Origin: Skeletonema tropicum
Taxonomy: Eukaryota; Bacillariophyta; Thalassiosirophyceae; Thalassiosirales; Thalassiosiraceae
Length of the DNA stretch: 64,000 nt
Assembly (NCBI GenBank): GCA_037178625.1
Contig: CM074142.1
Coordinates: 186,001-250,000 of the forward strand
Reading direction: 5' to 3'
The first letter of the stretch is position 1, and every line of letters starts with the position of its first letter. A model generated the notes under the pieces. It saw nothing but the letters and a program-made list of their open reading frames with translations. It ran no database searches and was not told the DNA's origin. This document shows positions 44,425 through 55,646 of this stretch, piece after piece. The position numbers were made by a program, and so were the translations under genes.

Positions 44425-45632
44425 AGTAATAATAATATCTTGCTGTGGAAGTGATCTAGGCTCTAGGCCAACGCCTATCTCAAGGAAAGTGCCGATAGCG
44501 TATGTGTCACCATCATCACCGGAATGGAAAAGGGCAATAGTAACTTCAACAGAGTCAATCGTAGTTATCTAATTGATGCACATGAGGAATTAGAATTAAG
44601 ATGATGGATCGAAGGATGGTAAGGGACGTAGGTTTACTCAACAATCAACAACAGGCATCATTGATGGAAAGAAAAATTATCATGCAAATAGCATCTGGTG
44701 TATTATATACACCAAAAGACCCCAGAAAGACAAGTGATCAAGAGCCGTAAGACGTGGGGATTTGGAGTCAGCATGATACATTCATTTAAAATTGCACCGT
44801 CACAATGTATCTGGGGCTTGTGACAAAGCCGAACTCACTGAATAAAAGAAGAGGTTTATGCGAGTGTCTAGAAGAATCAATCGCGGCTTCAAGTGATTCT
44901 TATTAATATAGATGTTACAAATACACCCAGGAGGTAATCCATCATTTGCACCTTTGCACTAACACTGATTCGAATATGGTTTGTAGTAGATATCCATATC
45001 CACAGAATTAGAGGTTTCTAACTTGCATATCATTAGTCATGGTATCCTTTGGTTGTTCTGGCTACTATTTTGTACGCTAATACATTACAGCGCAGCTATT
45101 GGCTCTAAAGAACCGGAAGCCATGGTTGTAATGTCGTCTATGGTAGCTAATCTATCGGTAATAATTAGCAAAACTTATGTACCTACTTACTTCTTGCTAT
45201 GTAGTCTGCCCCCGAGGGCAAGCCCGAAAGTTGCAAAAATACTTGACGAAAAGGTAAAACGGAAAAACGAAGTTAAATGGGATTATGGCCATTTTGGACC
45301 AGGGTGGATAGCGGAGAGAGAGACATAGGTTATTGGCTACGCACGAATCGTCTCGCGCCGCGTAGATAAATGAGTTAAGTGCCGATACGTAAAATACGTA
45401 GTACCTATCTTTTTAGGTCTGCATCCATTGCGTGCACTGGCTCTCAAGTACGATATGTTTTCACGCTCTCCGTCTCATTTAATGCAATATGATTTCATGT
45501 AATATGGTACATGCTACGGCAAAAGAAGTTGTTGCAATCATCTTTTTTTTTTACGAGTAAGAGGTACGTCCATCAATTATTCGCTTGGTCCCAGCCGAAG
45601 CATTGAAAATGAAAATTTTGAAGATACAGCCT

Positions 45633-47337
45633 CTACTCCAACTTATCAACCTTTTGCCCATCTCTGTAATAATAACTAGGAGTTCTCATAGTTACCAACT
45701 CCTCAGCACTTGTAGGATGTATTCCGATAGTGTTATCAAAATCTTCCTTCGTTGCACCCATCTTGATCGCAATAGCTACACCCTGGACCATCTCTCCGGC
45801 TCCATCAGTAGCAACGTGACATCCAACAACACGCTGTGTCTTTGTCTCGACAATAAGTTTGAACAGCGAATAAGTTTCACTTTGAGGAAACGAGTGCTTC
45901 ATTGCACGGAAGCGGTTCTTGTACACATCAATATCTCCATACTTCTCCACAGCATCTTGTTCCGAGTAGCCCACAGTTCCAATTTCGGGAGTGGTAAACA
46001 CTGTAGAGGCAACGAATTCATGATCCACAGGACGGTCCATGCCTCCAAAGACAGTATCAGCCAGTCTATGACCTTCCATCAATGCAACGGGAGTCAACGC
46101 AATACGATCTGTCACATCTCCAACCGCATAGATACTTGGCACATTGGTCTGTGAATACTCATTGACCGGAATAAACGATCCTTCCGTATGAACTCCCGCC
46201 GATTCCAGATTCAGACCATCAATCTTTCCCTTGCGTCCGGTAGCATACAAAATGGAATCACATTCAATCTCATTCCCATCCTGATCAATGACAAGCAAAG
46301 ATCCATCTTCCTGCTTACGAATCTCCTTCGGATCAGTATTGAACTTGACATCAATCCCCGAATTATTCTCCATCTCTTCTTTCAGATGTGTCCTCATATC
46401 ATCATCAAATCCCCTCAGAAACAAATCCCCACGGTACATTAATGTGACATCACTTCCCAATCCATCCATAATACTTGCAAATTCAAGAGCGATGAATCCC
46501 CCTCCCACGACAACCATACGTTTGGGCTGTTCTTCCAAATAGAAAATTTCATTCGATGTGATGGCGTGTTCAATGCCTGGAATGTCTGGTTTGAATGGCC
46601 ATCCTCCCACGGCAATGAGGATGTTTTTGGCGGTGAGTGTGGATGTTTCACCTGTGGCGGTGGTGTGTACTTCGATGGAGTTGGGACCGGTGAGCGAGCC
46701 ACGTGCTTCGATGACTTCGACTCCGGCGTTTTTGAGTACAAAGTTTTGGTAGACGTTGTTGAGTCGAGTGATTTCCTGAGTATATATTAAATAGATATGG
46801 ATGGTTGTTGTTGTTGATGAGTGAACGAAATTATACTATAACATACACATGTATCAACATCCTATCCTATCATATACATCATATCATTTCGCTCACCTTA
46901 TTCTTATTCTCCAAAAAGACCTTCCAATCAAACGTCCCCTCACTCGCCCCCTTCCAACCATACCCCTCCATCTCCCGAATCTCCGCAGGATACCGACTCG
47001 CAAACACCATCAACTTTTTCGGCACACAGCCCACATTGACACACGTCCCGCCAATCGCACTGTAATACGGGTCGACGCCGTGCGATAATTTCGTTTCGAG
47101 TAGGGCGACTTTGGCGCCATGGCCGGAGGCTATACGGGAGGCGCGGACGCCTCCGGATCCTCCGCCGATTACGAGGAGGTCGTAGTCGTAGTCGGTATCA
47201 TCTGAGGACTGATAAAGGCGAGAGGAGGATGTTGTGGCGGCGCGGAGAGATAATGCAGCGCCACGTCGTGATTGTTGTACGTGGAATGCAGTAGTGCCGC
47301 GGGCTGCGGCGCAGAGAAGCAAGAAGGACATTCTCAT
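45633..47337 (-). CDS. Plastid glutathione reductase
   Basis: Exons 47337-46897 and 46775-45633 on the minus strand (AAG|GTGAGC ... CTCAG|GAA, phase 0) encode 527 residues. The N-terminus MRMSFLLLCAAARGTTA/FHV is a diatom plastid presequence. FAD binding: LLVIGGGSGGVRASR. The redox disulfide is GGTCVNVGCVPKKLM. NADPH binding: VVGGGFIALEFASIM. The second FAD motif is YAVGDVTDRIALTPVA, and the catalytic His lies in HPTSAEELVTMR. It reduces glutathione disulfide with NADPH and supports the plastid ascorbate-glutathione cycle. Length and all catalytic residues are normal. No C-terminal selenocysteine or thioredoxin-reductase tail is present, which excludes the large TrxR type. Confidence 0.95.
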
Positions 47338-47700
47338 GATGATGATGATGATGAAGTTGGAGCTCTATGAAAAGTGGCAATCAAATGTAATGATGTATGG
47401 TACTCCTAAAGCATGTAGCGGAAATATCATGGATGTCATCAAGAGTTGTTTTGGGCGGATGACGTTGTGCGGTGGCGGGCCAGCCACGACGGGGTCTTTA
47501 TTGCAATTTTTGAGGGCTCAATAATTACAATATTTAGGCAGAAAATCAAAAGACCGACGGAAAAAATCGTATTGGGAGAAATACTTTTTGGCACAATACC
47601 AAGTCAGAGGAGCTCACTAGAAAGAGGAGTTATGATTGGTGATGGTTCCCGCCAAAAATGGTCACCCTGCACCCTCTCCGCCTTGCTTCTTCCTCTGCAA
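47338..47700. other. Upstream region of glutathione reductase
   Basis: Contains a (CAT)n-type run just upstream of the start codon (47334-47356). Nothing else is recognised before the foldback element begins. Confidence 0.5.
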
Positions 47701-47704
47701 TTAA

Positions 47705-48551
47705 GTCTACTTAGTGATCGTCTGTCTGTACTTAGCAAAACGCCAAAGCTTGCTTGGCTGGCTTGATAAAACGCCCATTTTATTGATTCGACTCACTAAA
47801 CCAATCCTACTTAACACAAACCCCCCTGTGAATCAAAACGCCCCTTGCAAATCCAGCCCTAACTTGTAGGACGCACTATTGCTACATGATAACACATACA
47901 CCGTAACAGACCCTCCTGAGTCCAGCCCTCCAGGCCAGGGAGGCCGGCATGTTATGTGTCGCAACGGGGCCGGACACAAAAAAGAAAAATCGGACACACA
48001 CTGCTCAAAAAGCGTCCACTCACTCTTCACGACACTCACGGTAGGAGACACTGGCAGCAAGTAAAAAATTTCGCCTATATATTGATAACACTATTGTCCT
48101 CACGCAGGAGAATGATTATCAAGCACGAGTGGAGAGCGCAGCGATACACGAGTGTTGGGGTAAGGTAAATTACTTAGTCCGTCAGGCGCAAATGCGCTGA
48201 GTTAAGTCTTGGTTCATCGTTTGTGGCCGCCCTTTGAGCAGTGTGTGTTTGTCCGATCTTTTTTGCGCTCGGCCCGAGTAACGACACAGTCAGGTCGGGC
48301 ACTCGTGTTCATTGCGCTGATCGTTTCTCACACCGTCGCCCGCCACGACACAAAACTCGTGACCTTATGTCTTCACTCGCGGCAAGCGCTCGTGAAGACA
48401 TAAAATCACTTGTTTGTGTCCCGCACGGACGGTGTTCGAAAACGACGCCGCGCAACTCCACTAGTGCAGACCTTTTTTGTCAATTCTCAATTCGTGTGAT
48501 TTTCGTTTTCTAATTCCAAAAAAGTGACAGACAGACGATCACTAAGTGGAC
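47705..48551. mobile_element. TTAA-flanked foldback element
   Basis: TTAA at 47701-47704 and 48552-48555 flanks terminal repeats starting GTC(T/C)ACTTAGTGATCGTC and continuing TGTCTGT, about 27 bp with one mismatch. Inside, about 60 bp near 47958-48015 (GGACACAAAAAAGAAAAATC, then GGACACACACTGCTCAAA) recurs inverted near 48228-48290, so the element can fold on itself. No transposase is present. A TTAA site again suggests piggyBac-type mobilisation, but its TIRs are unrelated to those of the MITE at 18157. Confidence 0.8.
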
Positions 48552-48786
48552 TTAATTTCTAATTTCTATTGATATCAAGATGCCTGTCTCAAAAGTCCTC
48601 GGCCAAAGCTCCGCCGACCTTGATTGACCTCCCTTATGCCTAGACGGACCTTGACCATGAACATCAATTCTCAAGCATAGCAAGCCACTTCTCCAACCTT
48701 AGCTCAAAGCAATCACCAGCCATTCCATCAGAACCGAACCGAACCAACAAGCTAGAAATGCTCCACCGCACGCTGCATGAATATTA

Positions 48787-51700
48787 ATGACTCCTTCCAC
48801 TAAGAACAACATCCAGCCGCTCTGCCTCTGCTCGAGACGCCACCGCCGCCGCCGAAAAAGTACCGTCGACACATCATCATCATCATCGAATCGCATCAAC
48901 CTGTCGTCTACTTATTCTGTCAATCTCGCTCTCGCTCTCGCTCTCGCGCCCATTTTAACAGCAGTGGCAGTGGCCCTTGCTCTATTAGCTACTGTTGCTG
49001 TTGCCCCCGCTGACGCTGCTTCGGGCAGTGAACGGTTGGAGTTCGAAACGATGAGGATGAGACGAGCGATGCCGATGCCGCCATATTATTATTCTTCATC
49101 ACTGTCACAGCGGGCTTACTACTCGGCTGCTGCGCTACGTTCACGTTTGCTGAAGAATCATAACAGCAGTAATAATATCGGTAGACGACTTTCACTTGCA
49201 GTTACTGGAGCATTTGTGACGTCGGTGCCATCATGCGTTACCCATCGTAACAAGAAATATCATGATCAGGACAACTATCACTTTCGATGCATCCACCACC
49301 ACAACTTCTTTTCCACGGATACTGCTGCAGTGCGACCCGCCAATCATCGAGCTAAGAATGCGTCATCTAGATCTACCAACACAAACACGAACACGGCAAT
49401 ATATGCAACTGTCCCCAAAGCCAACGAGAAACATTCTACTAGAAGTAGTAGTCAGGCACCAAACAACAAAAACAACAACAAAGGCACACCAACAACCTAC
49501 GACTACACAACCATCCACACCATCCCCCTCACAACCAACTTTCAAATCAAATCCAAACCCAAACCCAATGGTAGTGGAAACTGGAACCCAAACTCACCAC
49601 TCGAATGGTGTCAAACATTCGGTTCTCGATCTCCATCCATGGAACAACATTTATCCTCCATCATTCGTTTGCAACCGGGTGATGAGGGGTATATCCCTCC
49701 CGAGGTTTACAATAATAGGGAAGAATATCCCAATGTTACAGTAGTTCGTACCAAGGAACAAGCGAGGGTGGTACTAGAGGCACTGAAACAAAGTCGATTG
49801 ACTGAACCAGAGCGTATTCACGCGTGTGATACGGAAGTTATGGATATAGACTTGTCCAATGTTGGTCCAGTCGGGAATGGATATGTAACTTGTTTGTCGG
49901 TATATAGTGGTCCTGATTTTGATTATGGGTTGAATGATTTGGGGCCGGGGACTATGCTTTGGGTGGATAATTTGGATGATGCGTGTGGGATATTGGAGGA
50001 GTTTAAGGAGTGGTTGGAGGATGAGACGGTGATGAAGGTTTGGCATAATTATGGGTTTGATCGCCATGTGCTTTGGAATGAGGGGATTAATGTGTTGGGG
50101 TTTGGGGGGGATACTAGTAAGTAGTGGTGGAGAGTTTGTGTTTGTTTGTTTGTTTGTTTGTTTGTTTGTTTGTTGTTGTTGTTCTTGTTCTTGTTCTTGT
50201 TCTTGTTCTTGTCATGTGTGTTAAGAGGCACAACTGTGTTACGCAAACCTTATTGCGCTGTTATGCAACACGCACCACAGTGTTACACAAACCTATTGTG
50301 AATATTGCGCTGCTATGTATGTATTGAACAGTATGTCGACTCACTCATTTCTTTCTCCGCACCATCCTAAACGTACTTGCAGTGCACATGGCCCGACTAA
50401 GTGACACAAGTCGAATGAAATACAGTCTAGAATCACTCACCGAAGATCTACTCGGACAACGTAAAGTCCCAATGAAAGAAATCTTTGGTGAACCTCGTCT
50501 CCGAAAAGATGGAACGGAAGGTGCAATAATCGACTTACCACCCATTGAACGTCTCCAACGTGAATTAAAGTCACGCGAGAATTTTATCCGCTATTCGGCA
50601 TTTGATGCCAAGAGCACGTACAATCTCTACATGCATCTGAAGGATCGGTTGTTGAACATGTCATGGGTGAAAGATATGAACTTGATGGATTATTATCACA
50701 TGCATATGCGTCCGTTTGGGGAATTGTTGACCGATTTGGAACGGAGGGGGATGCTAGTTGCCAAGGATTATTTGGCGGATGTGGAACAGCAGGCGAGGGA
50801 GGATCGAGAGAGGCATGTGCAGGCGTTTCGGCAATGGGCATTCAAGTATCTTGGGGCGGATGCACTTGCGATGAATCTGGCGAGTTCGAAGCAGTTGACA
50901 ACATTTTTGTTTGGTGGGTCGATCAATACGAAGACGAAGGAACCAACTGAGGTGGAGAAAGTGTTCAAGACGCCTAGGGCAGATATTTCCGATGAGGCGA
51001 TGGAAGCGTATCGTGAGAGGGATGCACAGCTGAAAGCTCTCCCGCGTGAGGATGGTGTGGAGGAAGAGCCAGAGATGGATGAATTTGACCAAATGAAAGC
51101 AGGAGAGTTGAAGATTTTATGCAAGGAGTACGGATTGAAGGTTTCCGGTAAAAAGGCAGAACTCCAACAACGTCTTCGTGGACATTTCCAGTTGATGGCA
51201 ACTTCTGGCTCGGCTTCTGACTCTGTCATTGATGACTACAAGTCTATGACTGTACAGGATTTGCGAGATGCCTGCAAAGCAAGATCGATTGAAACGAAGG
51301 GCAAGAAAAAGAATGACCTGATAAAAGATTTACGTGATGATGATAGCTTTGCAAGGGAGATTAGTGCGGAGATAATGAAGAATCCTCAGAAAGACTCGTC
51401 GGCTACCTATCACACAATCAGCGAGTTATTGGAGGAAGCAGTTGACAATGGGGAGAATGACGCATTAAAGACCATATTGGCTGGTATAAGAGAAAAGAAT
51501 GCAGAGGAGCCGAAGTATGTCGATGTGACCATTAAGAGTCTTGGTATGGAACCCGATAAGTTTACTAGTGGTGGAGCTCCAAGTGCTACGGCAGACGTGC
51601 TGCGGAAGTTGGCTGGTGATCCCTTTGCAGACCCACCCAACTACGGCAAGGCCTATGAATTCTTTGAGGGGGGACAGGAAGGTCACGATGCCTGCGTGGC

Positions 51701-52790
51701 ATTCTTCAGTCTGACTGCGATTGGTAGCATCGATACAATGATTGCAAACTTTCTAACCAGTCTTCAAAATCTTGCGGACCATCAAAACCGCGTTCACTGC
51801 TCGTTGAATATTAACACGGAGACTGGCCGTCTTTCTTCTCGCAAACCCAACATGCAGAACCAACCAGGTGAGTACCTGGCCATTTGTAGTTGTCTACTAC
51901 ACTTTAGCAAACACTGACACAATTCATTTTTTATCTTCTGCTTCTGTTCTGCAGCACTGGAAAAAGATAAATACAAAATTCGGCAGGCATTCCAATCATC
52001 CCCTGGTAACAGACTCATTGTCGCTGATTATGGGCAATTAGAGCTTCGGCTCTTGGCAAGTATGACAGATTGTACTTCAATGATTGAAGCCTTCGAGGCT
52101 GGGGGTGATTTTCATTCAAGGACTGCATTAGGAATGTTCAAATATATCCAAGATGCAGTTGAGAATGGTGAATGTCTATTAGAATGGGACTACGGTGAGG
52201 GTGAGCCTCCGAAGCCTATGCTCAAAGATCTGTACGCATCAGAGAGGCGCAAGGCGAAGACTTTGAACTTTTCCATTGCTTACGGTAAGACGTCGCATGG
52301 GCTCAGCCAGGATTGGGGAGTGAGTCAACAAGAGGCCGATGCTATGCTGCAGGCTTGGTATGATTCTCGTCCGGAGGTTGAAAAATGGCAGAAAGAAACC
52401 AAGGACACGGCAAAGAAATATGGCCTCACGCGGACATTAATGGGCAGATACCGTCATCTTCCGCACGCAAAGGAGAACAATATGAAAACGCTTGGGCATG
52501 CTTTGCGCGCGAGTATCAACACACCAATCCAGGGAGGTGCAGCTGATGTTGCAATGATGGCAATGCTCAAGATTAACAACAGTGAGTTACTGAAAAAGTT
52601 GGGTTGGATTTTGTTGATGCAAGTCCACGATGAAGTTATATTGGAGGGGCCCGAAGAAACAGCAGAAGAGGCATTTGAAGAGGTGGTAAAGTGTATGCAG
52701 AATCCTTGGGTACTTGGATTAGACAAGACAAAAGTTCCGCTCTTAGTCGATGGATCTTGTGTTCATAATAATTGGTATGACGCCAAATAG
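48787..52790 (+). CDS. Organellar family-A DNA polymerase with two SAP motifs
   Basis: Exons 48787-50116, 50383-51867 and 51955-52790 encode 1216 residues; introns start GTAAGT and GTGAGT and end TTGCAG and CTGCAG. The N-terminal 240 residues are low-complexity with a hydrophobic run, presumably organelle targeting. The 3'-5' exonuclease has HACDTEVMDID, WHNYGFDRHVL and, across the first intron, GDTMHMARL. Two SAP motifs follow: MKAGELKILCKEYGLKVSGK and MTVQDLRDACKARSIETKGK. The polymerase domain has motif A VADYGQLELRLLA, motif B RRKAKTLNFSIAYGKT and motif C QVHDEVILEG. It matches plant/protist organellar DNA polymerase (POP), which replicates plastid and mitochondrial DNA. The SAP pair between exonuclease and polymerase probably adds DNA binding. 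Confidence 0.93.
50136..50212. repeat. Microsatellites in polymerase intron 1
   Basis: A (TTTG)n tract followed by a (TTGTTC)n tract lie near the donor end of the first intron, 50117-50382. Confidence 0.9.
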
Positions 52791-53386
52791 AGTGTTGTAG
52801 AGGAAAGATTCTTTACATGGTCTGTTACAAACAACAAATTCTTAAGTTAAAAAGGACTATGTATGTGAATGTGACAAGTGTATCATTTGCAGCAGTGACT
52901 TCAATCAAGTACGGAAAGAGTTCTATGGGTGCACAACCCTGCAAGATCCTGAATCAGTACATAATTATTTGTTTATACTGGTATGTATAAATACGTACTA
53001 AAGGTAACCTACGTTGAGTTATCGCTAAAAATGTGCTCAGTGCTTTCTTGTGTCAGCACAAGACAGAGCACAAACATAGAGCTTAGCACCCGTCTGCCTT
53101 TCTCGCCCACCACGCAAACGGCCAACAGACGGCCAAGAAACAAGAAAGACAAAAGACACAAGACACAGACGCAAGACAAAAGACACGAGACAAAAGACAG
53201 AAGACATAAGACAAAAGATTCAAGACAAATTGTGCTAAAACCGTCGCCAAGAACAGCTCAACAGCAGCCAGCAGCTCTCTCCTTCAAAGAGCTCACAACT
53301 TCTGTATTCATCGTCGTTGTCATTACACATGTATTAGCCTGTGTCATAGAGGAGTCTTTGCTTTTGTCAATTACAACGGTTGCCAG
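52791..53386. other. Intergenic with purine-rich simple repeat
   Basis: No gene is supported. 53135-53229 is a degenerate AAGACA/AAAGACA repeat. The rest is the 3' flank of the polymerase and the leader of the next gene. Confidence 0.55.
53135..53229. repeat. Degenerate (AAGACA)n repeat
   Basis: Repeated AAAGACA/CAAGACA/GAAGACA units on the plus strand, purine-rich, 150-250 bp upstream of the methyltransferase start. Confidence 0.85.
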
Positions 53387-54824
53387 ATGGATCATTCAGA
53401 GTTTACCTCCTCGTCCTCCAATGTTTCCCAGCAGAGGCAACGACAGGAATGGGTCGAAAGAGTAAAAATCTCTCATTCATTCAGAATCATCTTCTTTGCT
53501 GTTTGTACATGTGCAGTCTTAAACTTTATTCTCAGTGCAAGGTATATCTCTTCGGCATCTGTAATAGACATTGAAAAGGGAATATTTCAGATAAGAACGC
53601 CAAAACTTGCAGATGGTTGCTACCATGTATTGCTAGATGTCGGATCTAACATAGGAATTCATGCTCGATTCCTCTTTGAACCTGATCTTTATCCCTATTC
53701 CAAGACCTCAGTAGCAACATTTGCAAAAGAGTTTGGTAGCCAAAGAGACAATCGTGATTACTGCGTGTTTGCTTTCGAACCAAGTCCAAAATTTGAGCTG
53801 AGACACCGAGCTTTGGAGATGGCATATAAAGAGATGGGATGGCGATACACGCCAATTCTTGCTGGTGCATCTAATCAAGATGGGAATATGACTTTCTTTT
53901 ACACAGCTAATGAGAAGAAGGAAATTGAAACTGGGTTCAATGCCGTTGCTTCTAAAACACTGCATGGACATGACGCAACGCAAACGACTGTCCAGGTTGT
54001 TCGATTGGCCTCGTGGATCCAAAAAGAAGTTGAAGGCAGACAAATCCCTGAAACCCCACACTCTAATCCAGAATCGGAACCCAAAGTGATAATGAAACTC
54101 GACATTGAGGGACTAGAGTTTACAGTATTTCCAGACCTCATTGCCACTGGGGCTCTCTGTAACAATATTCATTTCTTAATGGGAGAGTTTCACTACGCCG
54201 CTGGACATCGCAACTACTATCCAATGAATTTGACTACAGACGGCGATCTGTACTGTTAGCCTATCCAGCAGATTAGTTCTCTTCGAATATTGGTGCTATG
54301 ATAAAGGTGAGCACAGTTCTGAAATCCTCTCGGTGAGCTGAGTTCAAATCCGGTGTGTATGTGAGGTACTTTTGGCATCATGCGTGGAATGAATGTGTGA
54401 TAAGGAGCCAAAGACCCAAGGAAACTGGAAGAGGGGACCCTTTTTGGGGTTAACTCTTAACTCAAGCTAGAAGTGGGGCTAACAAATTTTTTTATATAAA
54501 AAATTACATACATCACGGATTCGAACTCAGCTGACCGAGAGCAGCGTTTTAAGCACCTTTAAAGGGTAGGTCACCCCCATGGCGGAAGAGAACTAATAAT
54601 TGGCGATTTATTGGATAGGGTAACACTACAGATCGCCAGACGGTAAACATACACTTGCACATCGGAAGGAGGGAATGCAGTTGGCGAATCAAATGCTTCA
54701 TTTGATAGATATTACAGAAAGTTGTATGACAAGGTATTCTTTGGATGATGATGAATCTTATTTGACTGATCCTTTCGATTTACCTTCACCATCAAACAAG
54801 ACAGGCGCAAATAAAATGAGCTAG
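53387..54824 (+). CDS. FkbM-type methyltransferase interrupted by a MITE
   Basis: The frame from 53387 reads 290 codons to a TAG at 54257 that belongs to an inserted MITE. Residues about 30-50 form one membrane helix (FRIIFFAVCTCAVLNFILSA), so this is a type II anchored protein. The SAM fold shows as LLDVGSNIGIHARFL, VFAFEPSP and IMKLDIEGLEFTVFPDL, as in FkbM-family methyltransferases, possibly acting on sugars in the Golgi. Removing the MITE and one target copy restores the frame exactly: after NLTTDG comes KHTLAHRKEG and later YSLDDDESYL, ending at TAG 54822-54824. Splicing 54250-54631 would also stay in frame, adding six codons, for 351 residues. It is therefore either a disrupted allele or a gene with a transposon-derived intron. 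Confidence 0.8.
54243..54636. mobile_element. MITE inserted in methyltransferase gene (possible introner)
   Basis: The 394-bp element has TIRs GCGATCTGTA(C/G)TGTTA, then (G/C)CCTATCC (25 bp, two mismatches), and the target duplication CAGACG at 54237-54242 and 54637-54642. The inverted similarity extends inward (ATTAGTTCTCTTC; CTCTCGGT-AGCTGAGTTC-AATCCG). Because the TIR contains CTGTA, its left copy offers a GT (54250-54251) and its right copy ends CACTACAG (AG at 54630-54631). Splicing between them keeps the host frame. There is no coding capacity. Confidence 0.88.
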
Positions 54825-55372
54825 GATAATTTAAAAATATCTAGCGCCAAGCCTGCTGCAGAACAAAATTTACCCTAGCACTAGCACATTTATTTTGTTT
54901 GCGCCGGTCTTGAACAATGAATCATATGTGTAAGAAAAACTATAAGTGTTGAATGCTATACGAAACTAGTTAGAATGCCACACCATTTCCCTGATTCTTT
55001 CGAAAGGCACTCACAATAATCGCGAACGGGGAGGGACCCGTGAAGCGCCAAGAACAAAAACGAATACTCAAGAATCCAGGGTTGTTCACATTCGTTCGGA
55101 AAAATTGCGGGAAGTTCTTAAGTCGGAAACGAAAAAATTATTGCGGGAAGGAATTTTGTTAGGCGAAGTCATTGTTACATTTCGTTACCCGAGAAGTTCG
55201 AATCGTTACGAATGTTACAGCGATTCGTTTCGTCCGTACATCATCAATCGTACTAAATCAATTCGATTGATCGAGCGAATAAAGCAATGCTGCCTGTTTG
55301 AGCAATGAAATGGCTAGCAATGCGAAAGAGAAGGATTTTATAGCTTTTTAATAGCAACAAGACTAATCTGCT

Positions 55373-55411
55373 GCCGACCCCATTGCCTGCCTCTGCAGGC
55401 ATGGGGTCGGC
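55373..55411. repeat. Strong hairpin, 11 + 6 bp stem
   Basis: GCCGACCCCAT pairs with ATGGGGTCGGC. One bulged T follows, then GCCTGC/GCAGGC around a CTCT loop. It is the most stable-looking hairpin of this region. It could be a small-RNA-like foldback or a transposon end. Confidence 0.6.
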
Positions 55412-55618
55412 GTTCGGAAATCGAATCAAAGAAACCTGTGACTTCCTAAGGTTGCCGCTCATCTTTCAGCTTCAGCTGCGTGTGCCTCTATGTACTGCTT
55501 TATCTCTTCTCTTTTACTAGCACACGGTGCACCCTAGTAATAACAATGATAGACAGAAAGTTGTTATACTAAAATTATGAAGAGGAAGAGGACTTCATCT
55601 TCAGGATGTTGTTTGCGG

Positions 55619-55646
55619 GTGTCGCCATCGAATTCGATGGCGACAC
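55619..55646. repeat. Perfect 28-bp palindrome
   Basis: GTGTCGCCATCGAA pairs with its exact inverse TTCGATGGCGACAC, with no spacer. A further half-site TTGATGGCGACA follows at about 55663. It may be a dimeric protein-binding site or a collapsed foldback. Confidence 0.8.

Larger units (their letters stand above)
43725..45632. other. Intergenic holding the paired stem-loop elements
   Basis: No confident protein gene. The two covarying stem-loops at 43912-44063 and 44274-44424 are described separately. A 21-codon frame with a strong GCCACCATGG context starts at 43893 and ends at the TAA inside stem-loop 1; the matching frame in copy 2 has no ATG at that point. Frames at 45023-45328 and 44029-44256 have no recognisable content. 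Confidence 0.5.

Noticed and set aside
45023..45328. 101-codon plus frame MHIISHGILWLF...
   Set aside because: No family, no conserved composition, no promoter or partner exon; looks random.
54325..54365. tRNA-like GAGTTCAAATCCGG and inverse at 54515-54545
   Set aside because: No acceptor or anticodon arms; both are mirrored arms of the MITE at 54243-54636.
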